Source: Larix kaempferi (lineage: Eukaryota; Streptophyta; Pinopsida; Pinales; Pinaceae). Taken from it: 64,000 nt of DNA. The stretch lies in the NCBI GenBank assembly GCA_027924585.1, contig BSBM01000442.1:4898001-4962000 (forward strand), in the 5' to 3' direction. Of this stretch, positions 1-11,735 are shown one piece after another. The notes under the pieces are model-generated. The model did not search any database. It saw only the letters and a list, made by a program, of their open reading frames with translations, and had not been told where the DNA came from. The position numbers and the translations under genes were made by a program. Each line of letters starts with the position of its first letter. Positions within the stretch are counted from its first letter, which is position 1.

Positions 1-495
1 TGCAATTTGCTCATCAGTAGGGCAATATTGCAGAATGATGGTGCGATCATGCACAAGCTCTCGGATGTAGTGCATGTGAATATCAATGTGCTTGGTCCTC
101 TGCCGCTGAACTGGATCTGTGGAGATCTTGATAGCACTTTGATTGTCACAAAAGAGGACTGTCGAAGTGGTGCTACCAAAATCAAACTCGGAAAGAATAC
201 CCTGCAACCAAACTGCCTGAATGCATGCATTGATTGCCCCTCGATACTCTACCTCTGCTAAAGAAAGTGCAATGGCTGCCTGATTTTTGCTTGACCAGAA
301 AATAGGGCCATGGCCAATCATGAAAAGATATCCAGAAGTGGACTTCCGATCAATGCTATCACCCGCCCAATCTGAATCAGTGAAACCAATGAAATCTAGC
401 TCAGAATTTGCAGCATAGTGTATGCCAAAATGTCTCGTACCTTGCACATATTGCAAGATCCTTTTTGCTTCCTGCCAATGAAGCTCATGGGGCTG
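1..495 (-). pseudogene. pol: Element A RNase H (partial at window edge)
   Basis: The minus strand translates to a copia RNase H C-terminal part, including FCDNQSAIKISTDPV, RTKHIDIHMHYIREL and CPTDEQIA, up to the left edge of the window. The upstream part includes the DSDWAGDSIDRKSTSGY region around 300-380. RNase H would remove the genomic RNA strand during reverse transcription. No open frame covers the whole region, and the C-terminus is outside the window. Confidence 0.7.
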
Positions 496-1800
496 CTACA
501 TGTACCTTGAGTGTGTCAAGTATAGTAGTGAACCAATCAACTGTCGATACATAGTGTAATCTGCAAGCAGTGTAGAATTTCCCTCCTCAAGACTGATTCC
601 TAATAGGAATGGAAATCGAGCTGCCTTACATTTTACCGTATTAAAATTTAATAGCAGGTCTGAAGCATACTTTTTCTGAGATAATGTGATCCCATCAAAA
701 TTTTGAGCTATCTCTAAGCCCAAAAATTGCTTCAGCAAGCCCAAATCGCTCATGTCAAAAGCTAGATTTAAGGCAGTTTTTAGCTTGTTGATTGTAAGGA
801 GAGTGCTACCAGTAATGAGAAGAATATCATCAACATAAAGAACAACAATTAGAAAATTACCTTTAACTTGTTTTAGATACACATTCGGATCAGATTTTCA
901 TCTTTTGAAATTATGAGAAAGAAGGAAGGAGTCCATCTTTGTATACCAAGCTCTTGGGGCCTATTTCAATCCATACAAAGATTTCTTCAATCTGCAAACT
1001 AATGATGGATATGATATGTATCCTTTTGGTTTCTTCATATATACTTCTTCATCGAGATATCCATGTAGAAAAGCACTCTTCACATCCATATGGTGCACTT
1101 CCCAGTGCTTGGATGCGGAAATAGCCAAAACTAGGCGGATGGAATACATCTTTGCAACCGGTGCAAAAGTCTCAGTGTAGTCCACTCCTTGGACTTGGGA
1201 GAAAACTTTTTCCACCAGCCTAGCTTTCTATTTTCTGATAGATCCATTAGTAGCAACCTTTGTGTGGTATACCCACTTATATTGGACTAATTTTCTTCCA
1301 GGTGGAAGAGAAACTAGCTCCCATGTATTGTTCTTTTGAAGAGAACTGTACTCTTCATCCATGGCGGTTTGCCATCTTGGGTCTCGGTGGGAATGATAGT
1401 ATGATTTGGGATATGAACCAATCATCAAATAAAATTTCTCAGATAATAATGTATCATAAAAAGAAAGATCCATACCTACTCTTTGAAAGTCTACTCTTGT
1501 TCTCCTTGGATCAGCAGGATTTCCAATGTTTGGAGCAGCAGATTGTAGAGTGTTTTGGGACCACTTTGGTAATTGAAGAGGATCATTATGGTCGGATTCT
1601 AAACCTGATATTTCATGGCCATCAAATTCTAATAAAATATCATAGATATAAGATCCAATGCTTTCTTCATCTTCTCTTGAATCTTCTTCTTGTAGAGATT
1701 GCGGATCGACAGTGTTTTCTTTGACTAGTTTCAGATCTTGAAGCGGTTCTTCAAACTTCACACTTCGCTCTATGAATATCTTTTTGGATCTGATATTCAT
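496..1800 (-). pseudogene. pol: Element A reverse transcriptase (broken)
   Basis: Three frames carry the copia-type RT domain (RVT_2). The first (1800-1228) has the linker and N-terminal fingers (DPRWQTAMDEEYSSLQKNNTW). The second (1215-961) has [24 protein letters not shown] and KSLYGLK. The third (882-496) has the palm catalytic motif LYVDDILLITGS and DLGLLKQFLGLEIAQ. The catalytic YVDD survives, but stops or shifts near 1220 and 890-960 separate the pieces. The order and motifs match the intact RT of element F. Confidence 0.88.
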
Positions 1801-1815
1801 GAGTTTATATTCCTT

Positions 1816-3143
1816 TTATTCTTCTCCATATCCTATTAGGATGCATTCAGTACTTTGTGGATCCAAAGCTTTTCTCTTTTCAGAAGGAATTCTAGCCCAT
1901 TCAGTGGATCCAAAAACCCTCAAATTGGACACATCCAGTTTGTGACTAGTGAATGCTTCGAAAGGAGTCTTACCTTTCATGGATGAATGTGGAACTCGGT
2001 TCTGAATGTATGTAGAAACATTCATGGCTTCAGCCCAAATATTTGCGGCCAAACCTTTTGACTCAAGCATACAGGTGGCCATCTCTTTCAGCGACCGATT
2101 CTTCCTTTCCGCTACACCATTCTGCTAGGGTGTGCAGGGAACTGTATGTTGGATCTGAATTCTGCTTTCAACACAAAGTTGCAGCAAATAAGTCTTGATA
2201 TATTATTCATCATTATCAGATCTAATATCTTTTATCTTTCTCTCAGTGGCAGTCTCAACAGAAGCCTTAAAATCCTTGAATTTTCCAAGCATTTCTAATT
2301 TGTGTTTGAGAAAGAAGACCCACGTAAAACAGGAGAAGTCATCAATAAATGTCAAAACATACCTTGAACCATTCATGGACATATTGGGCAGCAGACCACT
2401 AATATCGGAATGTATCAGCCCCAAAATAGTAGAAGCTCTGCTAGCTTTTCCGCGGTCGAACTTGTGCTTAGGGTGCTTCCCAATGATGCAACCTGGGAAA
2501 ATTCCCTTCGAGGAACGGAGGTGTGGAATACCATCAACCATGGATTTGTTTTGTAACAGAAGCAAACACTTGTAATTAAGGTGTCCAAACCTTTCATTCC
2601 AAATCCTACTAACCTCATTTCCATGAGTGAGAAGAGCAGTGGGCTTTTCAAGCGGCACAAAGTGTGAAAACTCATAGTATTTTGTAGTATGATTTGCCTT
2701 TCCGACTGCAATAAGTTTTCCACTTTCAATATTAGAAATTTCAACTTTGTTAGGGATGAAAAGAACTTTATTCGGTGCACTAGTGTGTATCATTTGATAC
2801 ACGAAAAGAATATTCGAAGCCAAGGAAAGCACATAAAGAACATTATGAAAAATGCCATGCTCTAAATGGATGGTACCTTTACCCTTTGATGAAAGTTTTG
2901 AGTCATCTCCCAAATGGATGGAGATGGAGCTGTTTGGATCAAATGAGGAAAAGAGTCAATATTTGTATCCATTTGATTTGAAGCACCGGAATCTATCAGT
3001 AGAGTGGTGGGTTTCGAAACAGTTTCCATGAGTGCTTGACCTCTTTCATGATCATCATTTTTATCCTTCTTCCGTGCACTGTCGGGAAGAGTTATGTTAT
3101 TCTTTTCCAAAAGGAGGGCCATTTGATCTATTGTTTTCTTCAT
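1816..3143 (-). pseudogene. pol: Element A protease and integrase (broken)
   Basis: The first frame (3143-2862) carries the aspartic protease site LLIDSGASNQM, with the normal DSG triad. The next frame (2913-2203) holds the rest of protease, the GAG-pre-integrase zinc domain (RFGHLNYK ... CIIGKHPKHKFDRGK) and the integrase core with the first Asp (LIHSDISG) and second Asp (IRSDNDE). A third frame (2082-1816) holds the core's C-terminal part (LAANIWAEAMNVSTYIQNR). The stretch between, with the catalytic Glu region, is frameshifted. Breaks between all three frames rule out a functional polyprotein. Confidence 0.85.
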
Positions 3144-3956
3144 GCATGAAATTTCAGGATGAAATCCATAGTTTCAATAAGAACATTTATATTTTTCTTT
3201 ACCCTCTTTACCCTTTTGCTTGTTCCTTGAACCAGATGGTCAATCCGATGGTTTGCTTTACTCTCTTTGCTTGGAAAGTTTGAATTTTGGCTTCTCTTTC
3301 TTTTGCTTCCCTTTTCCATTCGAATTCTTGGATCCTCCAACAAAGAGAGATGAATATTTGGAGCTTATGGACCCCATTTGAATTAGCTTATCATGCTTTT
3401 TGGTAACGGACTCAATGAAGGCATTCAAGGAAGGAATCTTCCAATTCAGGGTAGTTAGCTGACCGGAATTGAAAGTAGAGACAAATACCGAGAAATATTT
3501 ACCAATCTTTGAAAGAATGGAGAGGATCAATTGTTTATCCTATTTGACAGCTCCACTCTTCTTCAATTACAAATCCAAATGCTTGAATCTTGTGAAAAAC
3601 TCATTGATGGTCTCGAAATTCTCAGGACTAAGAGAAATCAATTCATTTTCCAATTGAAAAGTTCTAAGTTTGTCCTGCTTGCCAAAAAGTTTGTCAAGTT
3701 GATCCCATACTACTTCTGGAGAGTTCAATCCACTGAGATGGAAATGAAGATCCTTGGAAATAGAGAGGCAAAGAAGACCATAAGCTTCATCAAGCTTATT
3801 GAAGTGTTTTGTTTTCTCAAGCAATGTGTTTGGATCCAATTCGAGGCCCGTGGTGACTCTATAGAACCCTTTTGAGCACAATATAATCTCCATGTCATAT
3901 TTCCAATCAAAATTATTGAAAGGAGTTAGCATAGGCTTTAAAGAAGAGTAATCCAT
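3140..3956 (-). pseudogene. gag: Element A gag (broken)
   Basis: This encodes the Gag nucleocapsid precursor that would package element RNA. The likely start is the ATG at 3956-3954 (MDYSSLKPMLTPFNNFDW), matching the start of the intact gag in element F; the open frame extends upstream to 4136 only by chance. The first part is open to 3567, where a stop ends it; homology resumes in another frame at 3530 (LSILSKIGKYFSVFVSTFNS) and ends in a basic K/S/G-rich tract near 3280. The CCHC zinc knuckle position is degraded. At least two frame breaks make this non-functional. Confidence 0.8.
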
Positions 3957-4325
3957 CACTGATAGCGAGTGCAATTGATGAAGAAGAACTTGCAAATCAT
4001 AATATAGTGAATGCAATTGATGGAGAAGATTACCCTGCAAATTACAATCAAAACAAGAACCGTAAGTTCGAACAATCCACCCTTTTAGAGTTGCATCACA
4101 CCTGGGATTGGAGATCAAGAAAGCTTGAAGATCCAATGTATCAAATCCAAGAATTCTGTGGAAAACTCAAGCTACTGGAGTGGTATTGGAGAGAGATTTC
4201 AGCCTTACATGCACATGAGCGAATGCACATGACATTTTGCATGCCGCTGCTGAAATATTTTGTGATCAATTTCACTCAATCTTCATGTGGAACACCTGCA
4301 GAAGAGAAATACCGTCCCTTCCATG

Positions 4326-4337
4326 GCTCTGATACCA
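4326..4337 (-). other. Primer binding site of element A
   Basis: The minus strand reads TGGTATCAGAGC, the plant initiator-methionine tRNA 3'-end complement used by most copia elements. It sits directly next to the inferred LTR end and about 370 nt upstream of the gag start. Confidence 0.9.
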
Positions 4338-4686
4338 TATAAAATTAGTCACAACAGATCTGTTAAACAAGTAAATCAATCACAATGATGTAAAACAAAA
4401 TGGAGTAAAAACTGTGCAAGAGAGATGCATCAATGCTCTATAACTCAGACTAGTCAAAATGAAATACAATATTGTAACAATGAATGAGCAATTCGAATTA
4501 GCCAAGGAGGTCATTCAAATATATTGCATGGAATAGCTTGGATCCAACTAGGAGTCCTTATCATCAATCAGTGGTGGTCATCAATGCACAAGTAACTGTC
4601 ATCCAGGTGTCAAACTGAGTCTAACTGAGTGTAATAAGTGTAACTGATGGATATGGCACTAATGTAGGGAAGGAGGCTCTATAACA
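4338..4686 (-). repeat. 5' LTR of element A
   Basis: On the minus strand this starts TGTTATAGAG and runs to TTTTATA directly before the PBS, giving about 349 bp. The outer end is a canonical TG. The inner end reads TA instead of CA; the equivalent place in element F reads TTTTACA, so A probably lost the terminal C by C-to-T. An alternative inner boundary at 4361 (TGTTA on the plus strand) would leave a 23-nt gap to the PBS and is less likely. The matching 3' LTR is outside the window. Confidence 0.65.
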
Positions 4687-6871
4687 TCCCAGAATTTACA
4701 AAAAAAAATTAAAAATTAAAGTAGCAATAATACTGAAATTGCTAATGTGGAAAATGAAATAATTACTAATCTTTTTAACTAATGATGAATTATGATAACA
4801 ACAAATTTAACTTCATAGTGCAAAGTACTTCATTAGTTCTGCTTGTATTTATTTGAAATCTACATGCTGTAATTAAGTTTATCCTACGATATATTTTCTT
4901 GACAAGGTACTAACAATTTTCTTTTGAATGATGACGAAGGGGTCCTACAAGGTACCCTGAGGTTTACTTAGCTATGTTTAGCTAAGGCATTTGAACCTGT
5001 TTCACTGTGCAGAAACGTAGGTAAGAATTTTGGAACAAATCAAGAGTTAAGAGTAACTGTGTATTTTTAATTCACCGTCAATGTAATGTGAAAACTATAA
5101 TACTTCCTTGCATACAAATTAATGAAGGTTTGGATTGTTGTTCCACTTCTTGTCTATGTGCTATCTTACAAGCTTATCAGTGTTATTAGAAACCTGTCAT
5201 CATTTTTCCAAAATGCAAGGAGTGGTAATGTTTTGTGTATTAGATTTATACTGAGTTCTTGGATTAAGTGCTAGACTCCCAAGTATGCATAGATTCACTT
5301 GAAGTCATTAGCTTTTACATCTCTAAATTTATAGTTTAGTATAACAATTGCTATTAACATAAATATGATGATACTATTTTCAATTTGCAACATTAAATGA
5401 AATCTTTTTAAATGTAATATATATATGCTATTTCAATATGAGCTAGCATTATCATGTGCATACTAAGAAACCTAGACTTTACCTTCAGCATTGAAGATCT
5501 TTACCTTAAACAATTGATTAGCAATAAACAAAATATATAAACTATACCCTAAACTCTAATAGCTTCTATATGATATCACCTATGCTATTGAGAAGAAAAG
5601 TATAATACATAGTAGCCATGCATTATACGACCCATACAATAGAGATGTATTACTATTAATACGATGCCACTATAACTTTGGGAAATGAAAATATTTATGA
5701 ATATAGCCCTAAACATTGTATTGCATATGATAATGACAGGGCATTAAAGTCTCGGTACTTAGCATGTTGGAATCCTATCGAAACTTGGTCCTAGAATTAA
5801 AATCACCTACCTGCTATGTGTAGTGGAAAACTTAGAAGGATGTCTTCACATGAAATAGTTTACAACAATGCACTAGGAAGCTGAGTTGTGCCATACATTG
5901 GCCCTTGGTTTTGTGATTTGGCGACGTGGTGGTTGTAACAATCAAAATGGTAATAAATGTAAGGGTTTCCCAAATTTCAACGTGTCCATCTGGCATCTCC
6001 TCCATTGTTGATCTCACATGATATTGGACTTTGAACCTCAAACCCTAAAATCCACTATGTTTGCGCGGTTGTTATTGCCTTTGTCATTCAATGTGTTGGA
6101 AGTGACTCTGTGGAGAGGCCGACAAGCCGAGGAACTCCAGGGTTTTGCTAGAAAGGGTTCTGGGGTCTTCACCAAGACTTGAAACCGTGACCTGTTGAGT
6201 GATAGTCTGATATTTGTGGTTAATTTAATAGCCGAGCCTTCTGTGAGAGCCTTCAGTGGTTAAAGGTGTTGAAGGGTTGAATCTAAAGTTGGCCTTTCTG
6301 TGCATGTTGAGAAAGTTTTTGTCCAGGGTTTTTGCTGAAGGATTTTGAACCAAGGTTCAATCCTCTTGAAGGGCAGACCAACGTTCTAACGAACTGAAAC
6401 TCTCTCTTCTGTGTTTGCTAGATGGCTTCGTCATTTTAGTTTGCAGGAGGTGTCTTTTATCTCGGAAGTACATTACACGGTAATGTTTCAGTTAATGATA
6501 AATGACAATAATATTTGTGTTGATCTAAGTTAATTCTACGTTTTTATGTATTTAACCTCACACTGGTTTTTATGATAGGTGCAACTTCGTCAAGCGTTAC
6601 AAGGTTCGATGGCTTGATGGAATAGAGTTGCTTGACCACCGGTAAGCATAGGTGGTTCTCTCCTTCGTAGGTTCTCCTGGCTTGTCGTGTCAGATGCTTG
6701 GTGTTTTGACGATGGAATGTATTTGGTTCCTGGAAAAGTTTTGGCTGGATAATGTTTTGAGAATCCAAAGAAAAAATGCTAGAGGATGAGATCCTCGGCT
6801 CGTCTGATTACTCTGCTTTGGAGCGTTTAACTGAATTTTTTTTGGTTGAAATGTAACTTGTTTAAGATTGT
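4687..6871. other. Anonymous AT-rich sequence between elements A and B
   Basis: I see no credible gene here. The longest open frames are about 70 codons with no recognisable motifs. It is moderately AT-rich and has no clear LTR ends. It continues past element B at 13771: removing B and one ATTGT copy restores one contiguous sequence. Confidence 0.6.
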
Positions 6872-7557
6872 TGTTGATGTATATGTGACTTCGGAATGTA
6901 TTTCATATATGTATATTGTACTCCTATAGAGATGGTATTATTCCTCTATATGGAAGTGGTTGTATTCCTATAGAGATGTTATTATTCCTCTATACGGAAG
7001 TGTCGTCATTTATATTGTAAGTGTCGTAACTTATACTTGATGGGTTATTAGACCACCTTGTTGGGGTCGGTCCTGTATAAGTCATGTGGGTCAAAGGGTT
7101 ATTAGACCACCCTATTGGGGGTCGGCCATGTGGGTCAAAGGGTTATTAGACCACCCTAGTGGGGGTAGGCCCAGTTAGCATTATGTTAAGTGGTTAAGCT
7201 GAGGCCGACCTAGTTGTGTAAAGGTCAAGTCAAGTTAGTGTATAAATAGAGAGTGTGTATCTCTCATTTTACACATTCCATTCTCACTCACACTTTGGAG
7301 AGTGGCGCACTTGTGGAGGAGGAGGCTCTACTGCTAGGAGAAGACTATCTCTTGTATTCTAGTTGTATCATTGCTCTATCTATCTCTGAGGAAGTTATTG
7401 GGGTTTTTCACCTTTATGGTTTTCCCCAAGTAAATTTTGTGTCTCTTGTGTGCTTGCATTATTGTGTCCATGATTGATATGCTGTAGATTTGTTGTACAT
7501 GTTGTTCTCTCGGTTAACATCCTATATCAAATTGAAGTAAACTCTGAAAATTTAACA
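6872..7557 (+). repeat. 5' LTR of element B
   Basis: This 686-bp LTR begins TGTTGATGTATATG and ends TTTAACA. It has a TATA box at 7241-7248 and three copies of a GGGTTATTAGACCACC module starting at 7042, 7096 and 7140. It is about 97% identical to the copy at 13080-13765 by eye count. Confidence 0.96.
7241..7248 (+). promoter_or_regulatory. TATA box in the element B LTR
   Basis: TATAAATA followed by GAGAGTG lies about 370 bp into the LTR. The same box is at the matching place in the 3' LTR (13449-13456) and in the LTRs of C, D and E. It is the likely core promoter for the element transcript, with U3 to its left. Confidence 0.75.
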
Positions 7558-7569
7558 TGGTATCAGAGC
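7558..7569 (+). other. Primer binding site of element B
   Basis: TGGTATCAGAGC, complementary to the 3' end of plant initiator-Met tRNA, follows the LTR with no gap. Confidence 0.93.
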
Positions 7570-9787
7570 TAGCCTGAAAGAAGGCATGAGATGGCATGTA
7601 TGACACTTGTTGCACTTACGATGCTAGGGCTTGATATAGCAAAAACCAGTCATCGTAGCACTTTCGCTATAAATCTGTTTTGGCAAAGTTTTCGGGTCTG
7701 AAACGTTTACAGGTTGAATATTAGATCCCCATGTACCTTGTGTCCAAAGGACAACCTCTAATTCGTTGTACTTTGTGATTTATGATTTGTACAATATGGG
7801 GTTTCTGCCTCTTCCAGATCTGAGTCAAAAACAGGTGATCTTGGAAAAAAGGTCATAACTTGGGCTAGGAAGCTCCAAATGAAATTTCATAAAATGTTAC
7901 AGGTAGTACACAGACTGTACTATGTCAAGAAAATTTTGCAGAGACTGAAGTTGAACCAGTGACATGTGGCACTTCGTACAAGTTCTCTCTACTGTTTTAT
8001 CCCATAAACGGGTCACGTTGAGACACTTGGCATATCTCTCGCTCAGAGACTCCAATTGAGGTTAGACAAATCAGGATGGAAAGATCATAGGTCGGGCTAT
8101 CTTAGGAAAATTTTCAGACCCTGTGGATTGAAAAGTTTGGAGTTACACCATAAACAATCAGGTACATATTTTTGTCAAAACAGAATTATTTTTGAGCACC
8201 TTCATTCATGGCTTCCGGAATTTAGGGTTTCGGATAAAGTTGGAATTTTTGTAATCGGAGACCACGGCTGAATGCTACTCATCAAAATCGAAATTTAGAG
8301 ACCAAGATCAGAATTTTTGGTTGGGCAGAAGGCTGAGCTTGATCAGACCCTAGTTCAGGACTTTGATCAGAAAAGTGGAAAATTAGGGCTTCTGCAAAAA
8401 TGGGAATTTTTTAAATCTGTGACCACGGCTGGAAGCTCCTCATAAAAATAGAAGCTTAGAGCTTTGGTTCAAACCTTTTGATTGGGCAGAAGAGTGGGGT
8501 TCATCAAACCCCAGTTCGGGGTCACGTCTAGTGAATCCGTAAGTTTCAAAGGCAAAATTGAGGAGTGAAACTTTGCAGTTTTCAAATTCTGAACATACCA
8601 GCTTGATCAACTCATCAAGGCACATATTTCTATCCTTTTGGAAGTTTGAAATTCAAAGTTTGAATTTTTGGGGTTTCTCTGACAAACCCTAATCCAGCTC
8701 TAGATCCAATTCTTGCAAATCAAGTGGATTGGGTTAATCCTAGAAAAAGATGGATTGGTCACCTGCATAAGTGAAGAAGTTCCTTTCAAAGGGAGATGAG
8801 GCGAAGGCCTTCCATAAGAAGATTACAAGCAATCTTGACAGGTATGGCTTACAGGTATGTTTCGAAGTCTGTTCATGGTTAAGTTTATGATATGTTTGTC
8901 TTCATATCATTACAGTACAATCTTGATTAATTACTAGGCTTGTTGTATCACCTTAATAGAAGATATTCATTGATTAAGGTTTTGACACTTATGATTGTAC
9001 TAATGCATTGTGATGTTGTATGAGGTTTATGTTGTTCGCTAACATAAAAGGTACACCAAGAAAGAAAAATAATGTTCTAGTTCAAAAACATATGATCATG
9101 ATGACATGAAGACAAAGATTCATCCATTGTCATGGATCACATAGAAGATCTACTTACGAGGTATGTAAAACTTGGTTCTACAATGGTTAACTTATGAGAC
9201 ATACAGGTTAATAGCACAAGTCATTGAAGAGAACCAGAAGACATTATGCAGGTATGTTAGACATAACTAGCTAGCATGCTAATCCAAGTATGTTTTTCCT
9301 ATATCAAGCTAGAATCCTACCTTGTGTTAGGATCTTATATTGTTGTGTTGTTAATAATGATTATTCACGAATTCATAGGTTTGAATAGTCATGGTTGTAT
9401 GCATATTATGTTTCTTACCATAATTGATGATATGACTAACCAGAAGAATCATGAAGGTATAGGTTTGAGTAATCACAGGTTTATGCATTGATTATTTAAC
9501 TAATCAGAAGAGTCCTATGATCAAATAAGAATATGCATGAGTAAAAGAAGACTTCCCTGAAACCTTGAATACTAATGTTTATTATCTGTGAATGATCATG
9601 ACTATACATGTTTAAGATTATTGTGTTTTGATAGTATTAAGATTATACTAATAAATGTGTGATTATGTATGAGACCTCAAGGATAACACAATGATGATAC
9701 TAATAAGCATGCATAGTGATTAAGGATGGATATAAGTTCAAGGATAGGTAATCTAGGAAGCAAAGATCAAGAGGGAGCACACTCCAG
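7570..9787 (+). other. Element B leader region, no open gag
   Basis: About 2.2 kb in the position where copia gag, protease and most of integrase should be. No long open frame exists. The region is collinear with the leaders of C, D and E, so it is a family trait rather than private decay. A gag-like patch lies at 8734-8855, frameshifted by one nucleotide in B but open in C, D and E. Several splice-donor-like GTATGT sites (8855, 9161, 9252) occur at matching places in the other copies. Confidence 0.7.
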
Positions 9788-9976
9788 TTGTTCCTGCAAG
9801 AAAGCAAAGGAACACACTTCAGTATTTTCTGCAAGGATGCAGATATTCAGAGGGAGTTGACCACTTCTCACAATCCACTTCAGAATGGAGTTGCAAAGAT
9901 TCAGAGGGAGTCCACCCAGCAACCAAACAAAGATAAGTATTTGAATTGTCATTTCTTACATAATGTTATTCAATGA
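9788..9976 (+). pseudogene. Integrase remnant in element B
   Basis: A short open frame contains FCKDADIQRELTTSHNPLQNGVAK, which resembles the copia integrase segment just before the catalytic Glu (HTPQQNGVAER type). The Glu is not kept and the frame stops at once. The same patch occurs in E (58195-58389) and, more degraded, in D (52643-52837). The first two integrase Asp motifs are not visible upstream. Confidence 0.6.
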
Positions 9977-10334
9977 TGTATATGCTTATGTTCCTAGAAT
10001 TAGGTTGTGTATTATGCATATTAGAATAGTTGCATTGATGAACAATATACTACTAATATACATGGGTAAGTGGCCTATGGAACTGTACAACATTCCATTG
10101 CTAGTTATCTAGAATGAAACCTCTTTGCTGACATGTTAGGAGTTGTGCACACTCTTAACAATGTTCTGGTAGAGATTGGAAGGCATCTAGAAAGTTACGT
10201 AATATGGATAAGTGTTGTATTGAAGCATTGGCTAAGATAATTGCATGACTGTATGACATATTTCTTTATGTGTAAGAATTTGTTCTGAAAACTATGAGAT
10301 TTTTTCTAATCATGCAATTTAACTTGCTGTGTAG

Positions 10335-11258
10335 GAAAGATCGTATACCACCACCTACAAAACAAGGACTACAATATTTTTTTAGCAACAAAGTTATCTA
10401 TTGAAAATATTGAAGATATTGAAGTTCCCAGGATCTAGGAAGAATGCCATGATCGAGGAGTACCAGTCGATCATGAAGATGTTTGGGATGCAGTCCCAAG
10501 ACCTGAAGGAGAGTCTATAGTGACTTCCAAGAGGATCTACAAGATCAAGCATGCTGCAGTGATGGAGAGGAAGATACACTTTCTTGAATGGTGTAGTTGA
10601 AGAAGAAGTGTATGTGGTGCAGCCACTTGGTTCTTAGACACATGACAGGGAGTCATATATGTGCAGAACTTGGTATGGTAGAATAGACAGCTTTCTATCC
10701 AATTTGGGCTTTACCAAGAATAAAGCGGATTCCAACCTTTACTACAAGGTTGAGGAAGGCAATCCAGTGATACTACTATGTGGATGACCTGTTTGTAATA
10801 GGTAAGGATAGATTGGTTGTCAACATGCAGCGGAAGCTTGCTGTCGAGTTCGAGTTGAAGAACTTGGGGATGATGCACTATTTGTTTTTGGCATGGAGGT
10901 GTGGCAAAGTGCAGATGGAATCTTCCTTGGACAAGGGAAGTATGTAGTAGAGATCCTAAAGAGGTTCGGGATGATGGACTGCAAGGCTATGGCCACACCT
11001 ATGGCATTGAACCTGAAGCTTCTGTGTGATGCTTCATCTGATCCGGTTGATATCACTATGTATCGTCAGATGATTGTGTCCTTGATGTACCTAACGAACA
11101 CGAGACCAGATATTTGTTTTGCGGTGAACACATTGAGCCAGTTCCTGACGAATCCCAAAGGTGTTCACCTGGTTGCTGTAAAGCATATTCTGAGGTACCT
11201 GAAGGGTATGGTTGATTATGGGCTCAAGTATGATGTGAATCAAAAGTTTAACCTATAG
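10335..11258 (+). pseudogene. Element B reverse transcriptase (deleted and frameshifted)
   Basis: Remnants of the copia RT domain appear in order: the AMIEEYQ linker, KIHFLEW (after a private deletion of the fingers), SYMCRTWYGRIDSFLSNLGFTK, NLYYKVEEGN, then in another frame MEVWQSADGIFLGQGKY to DYGLKYDVNQKFNL. Compared with C, 13 codons (KLKKAMYGLKQAP) are missing after MC, five nucleotides are lost just before the YVDD codons so the palm is out of frame, and two nucleotides are gained before MEVWQ. A TAG stops the frame at 11256-11258. The enzyme cannot be functional. Confidence 0.85.
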
Positions 11259-11735
11259 GTTTATGTTGATTTGGCAGGCAGTGTTGTAGACAGGAAGAGC
11301 ACTTATGGGTGTTGCTTCAGTATGGGATCAGGTGTGATCTCTTGGGTTAGAAGGAAGCAGTCCTGCATAGCACTGAGTAAAATCGAGGCAGAGTATGTTG
11401 CATCCTGTTTGGCTAGTTGTGAGGAAGTATGGCTTTGGAAGCTACTTTCTGAGTTATTTGATCTCCCGTTGGATGCTACTGGTATCTTCTGTGATAACCA
11501 GAGTTGTGTGAAGCTGTCTGAGAACCCAATGTTTCATGACAGGTCGAAACACATAGAGATCAAATATCACTACATCAGGGATATGGTGCTGAGAGGAGCA
11601 GTGAAGCTCCTATATGTTGCGATGGATGAGCATATTGTAGATGTGTCGACGAAACCACTAGCCAGAGTGAAGTTTGAGTACTTTAGAGAGAGGCTTGGTG
11701 TTCTTCAGATTGATGAAACTTTGAGGAAGAAGTGA
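11259..11735 (+). pseudogene. Element B RNase H domain
   Basis: Copia RNase H, open from 11271 to the natural-looking stop at 11735: DRKSTYGCCFSMGSGVISW, AEYVASCLASCEEVW, GIFCDNQSCVKLSENP, RSKHIEIKYHYIRD, LTKPLARVKFEYFRERLGV-like end. The start is damaged: a TAG in the RT-RNase H linker also present in D, and about 9 nt missing in the DSDWAG region that carries a catalytic Asp. It is part of the gag-pol frame, so without upstream RT it is a relic. Confidence 0.85.

Larger units (their letters stand above)
1..4686 (-). mobile_element. Element A: partial, decayed Ty1/copia LTR retrotransposon
   Basis: Read on the minus strand, this holds a 5' LTR, a PBS and then gag, protease, integrase, reverse transcriptase and RNase H in the Ty1/copia order. 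The window begins inside RNase H, so the 3' end, polypurine tract and 3' LTR lie outside and no TSD can be tested. The coding region is broken into at least six frames by stops and frameshifts, so it is a dead copy. Its gag and pol segments align clearly by eye with those of element F, including a shared TPFNxFDWK gag start and GLLCLSIS block, so A and F are the same lineage. What A inserted into (4687 onward) is unidentified. Confidence 0.9.

Noticed and set aside
7253-7477. Frame repeated at 13461-13685 and 55673-55897 (HFTHSILTHTLESGALVEEEALLLGE)
   Set aside because: It is conserved only because it lies inside the LTR, downstream of the TATA box; no family similarity, and it is disrupted in D and C.
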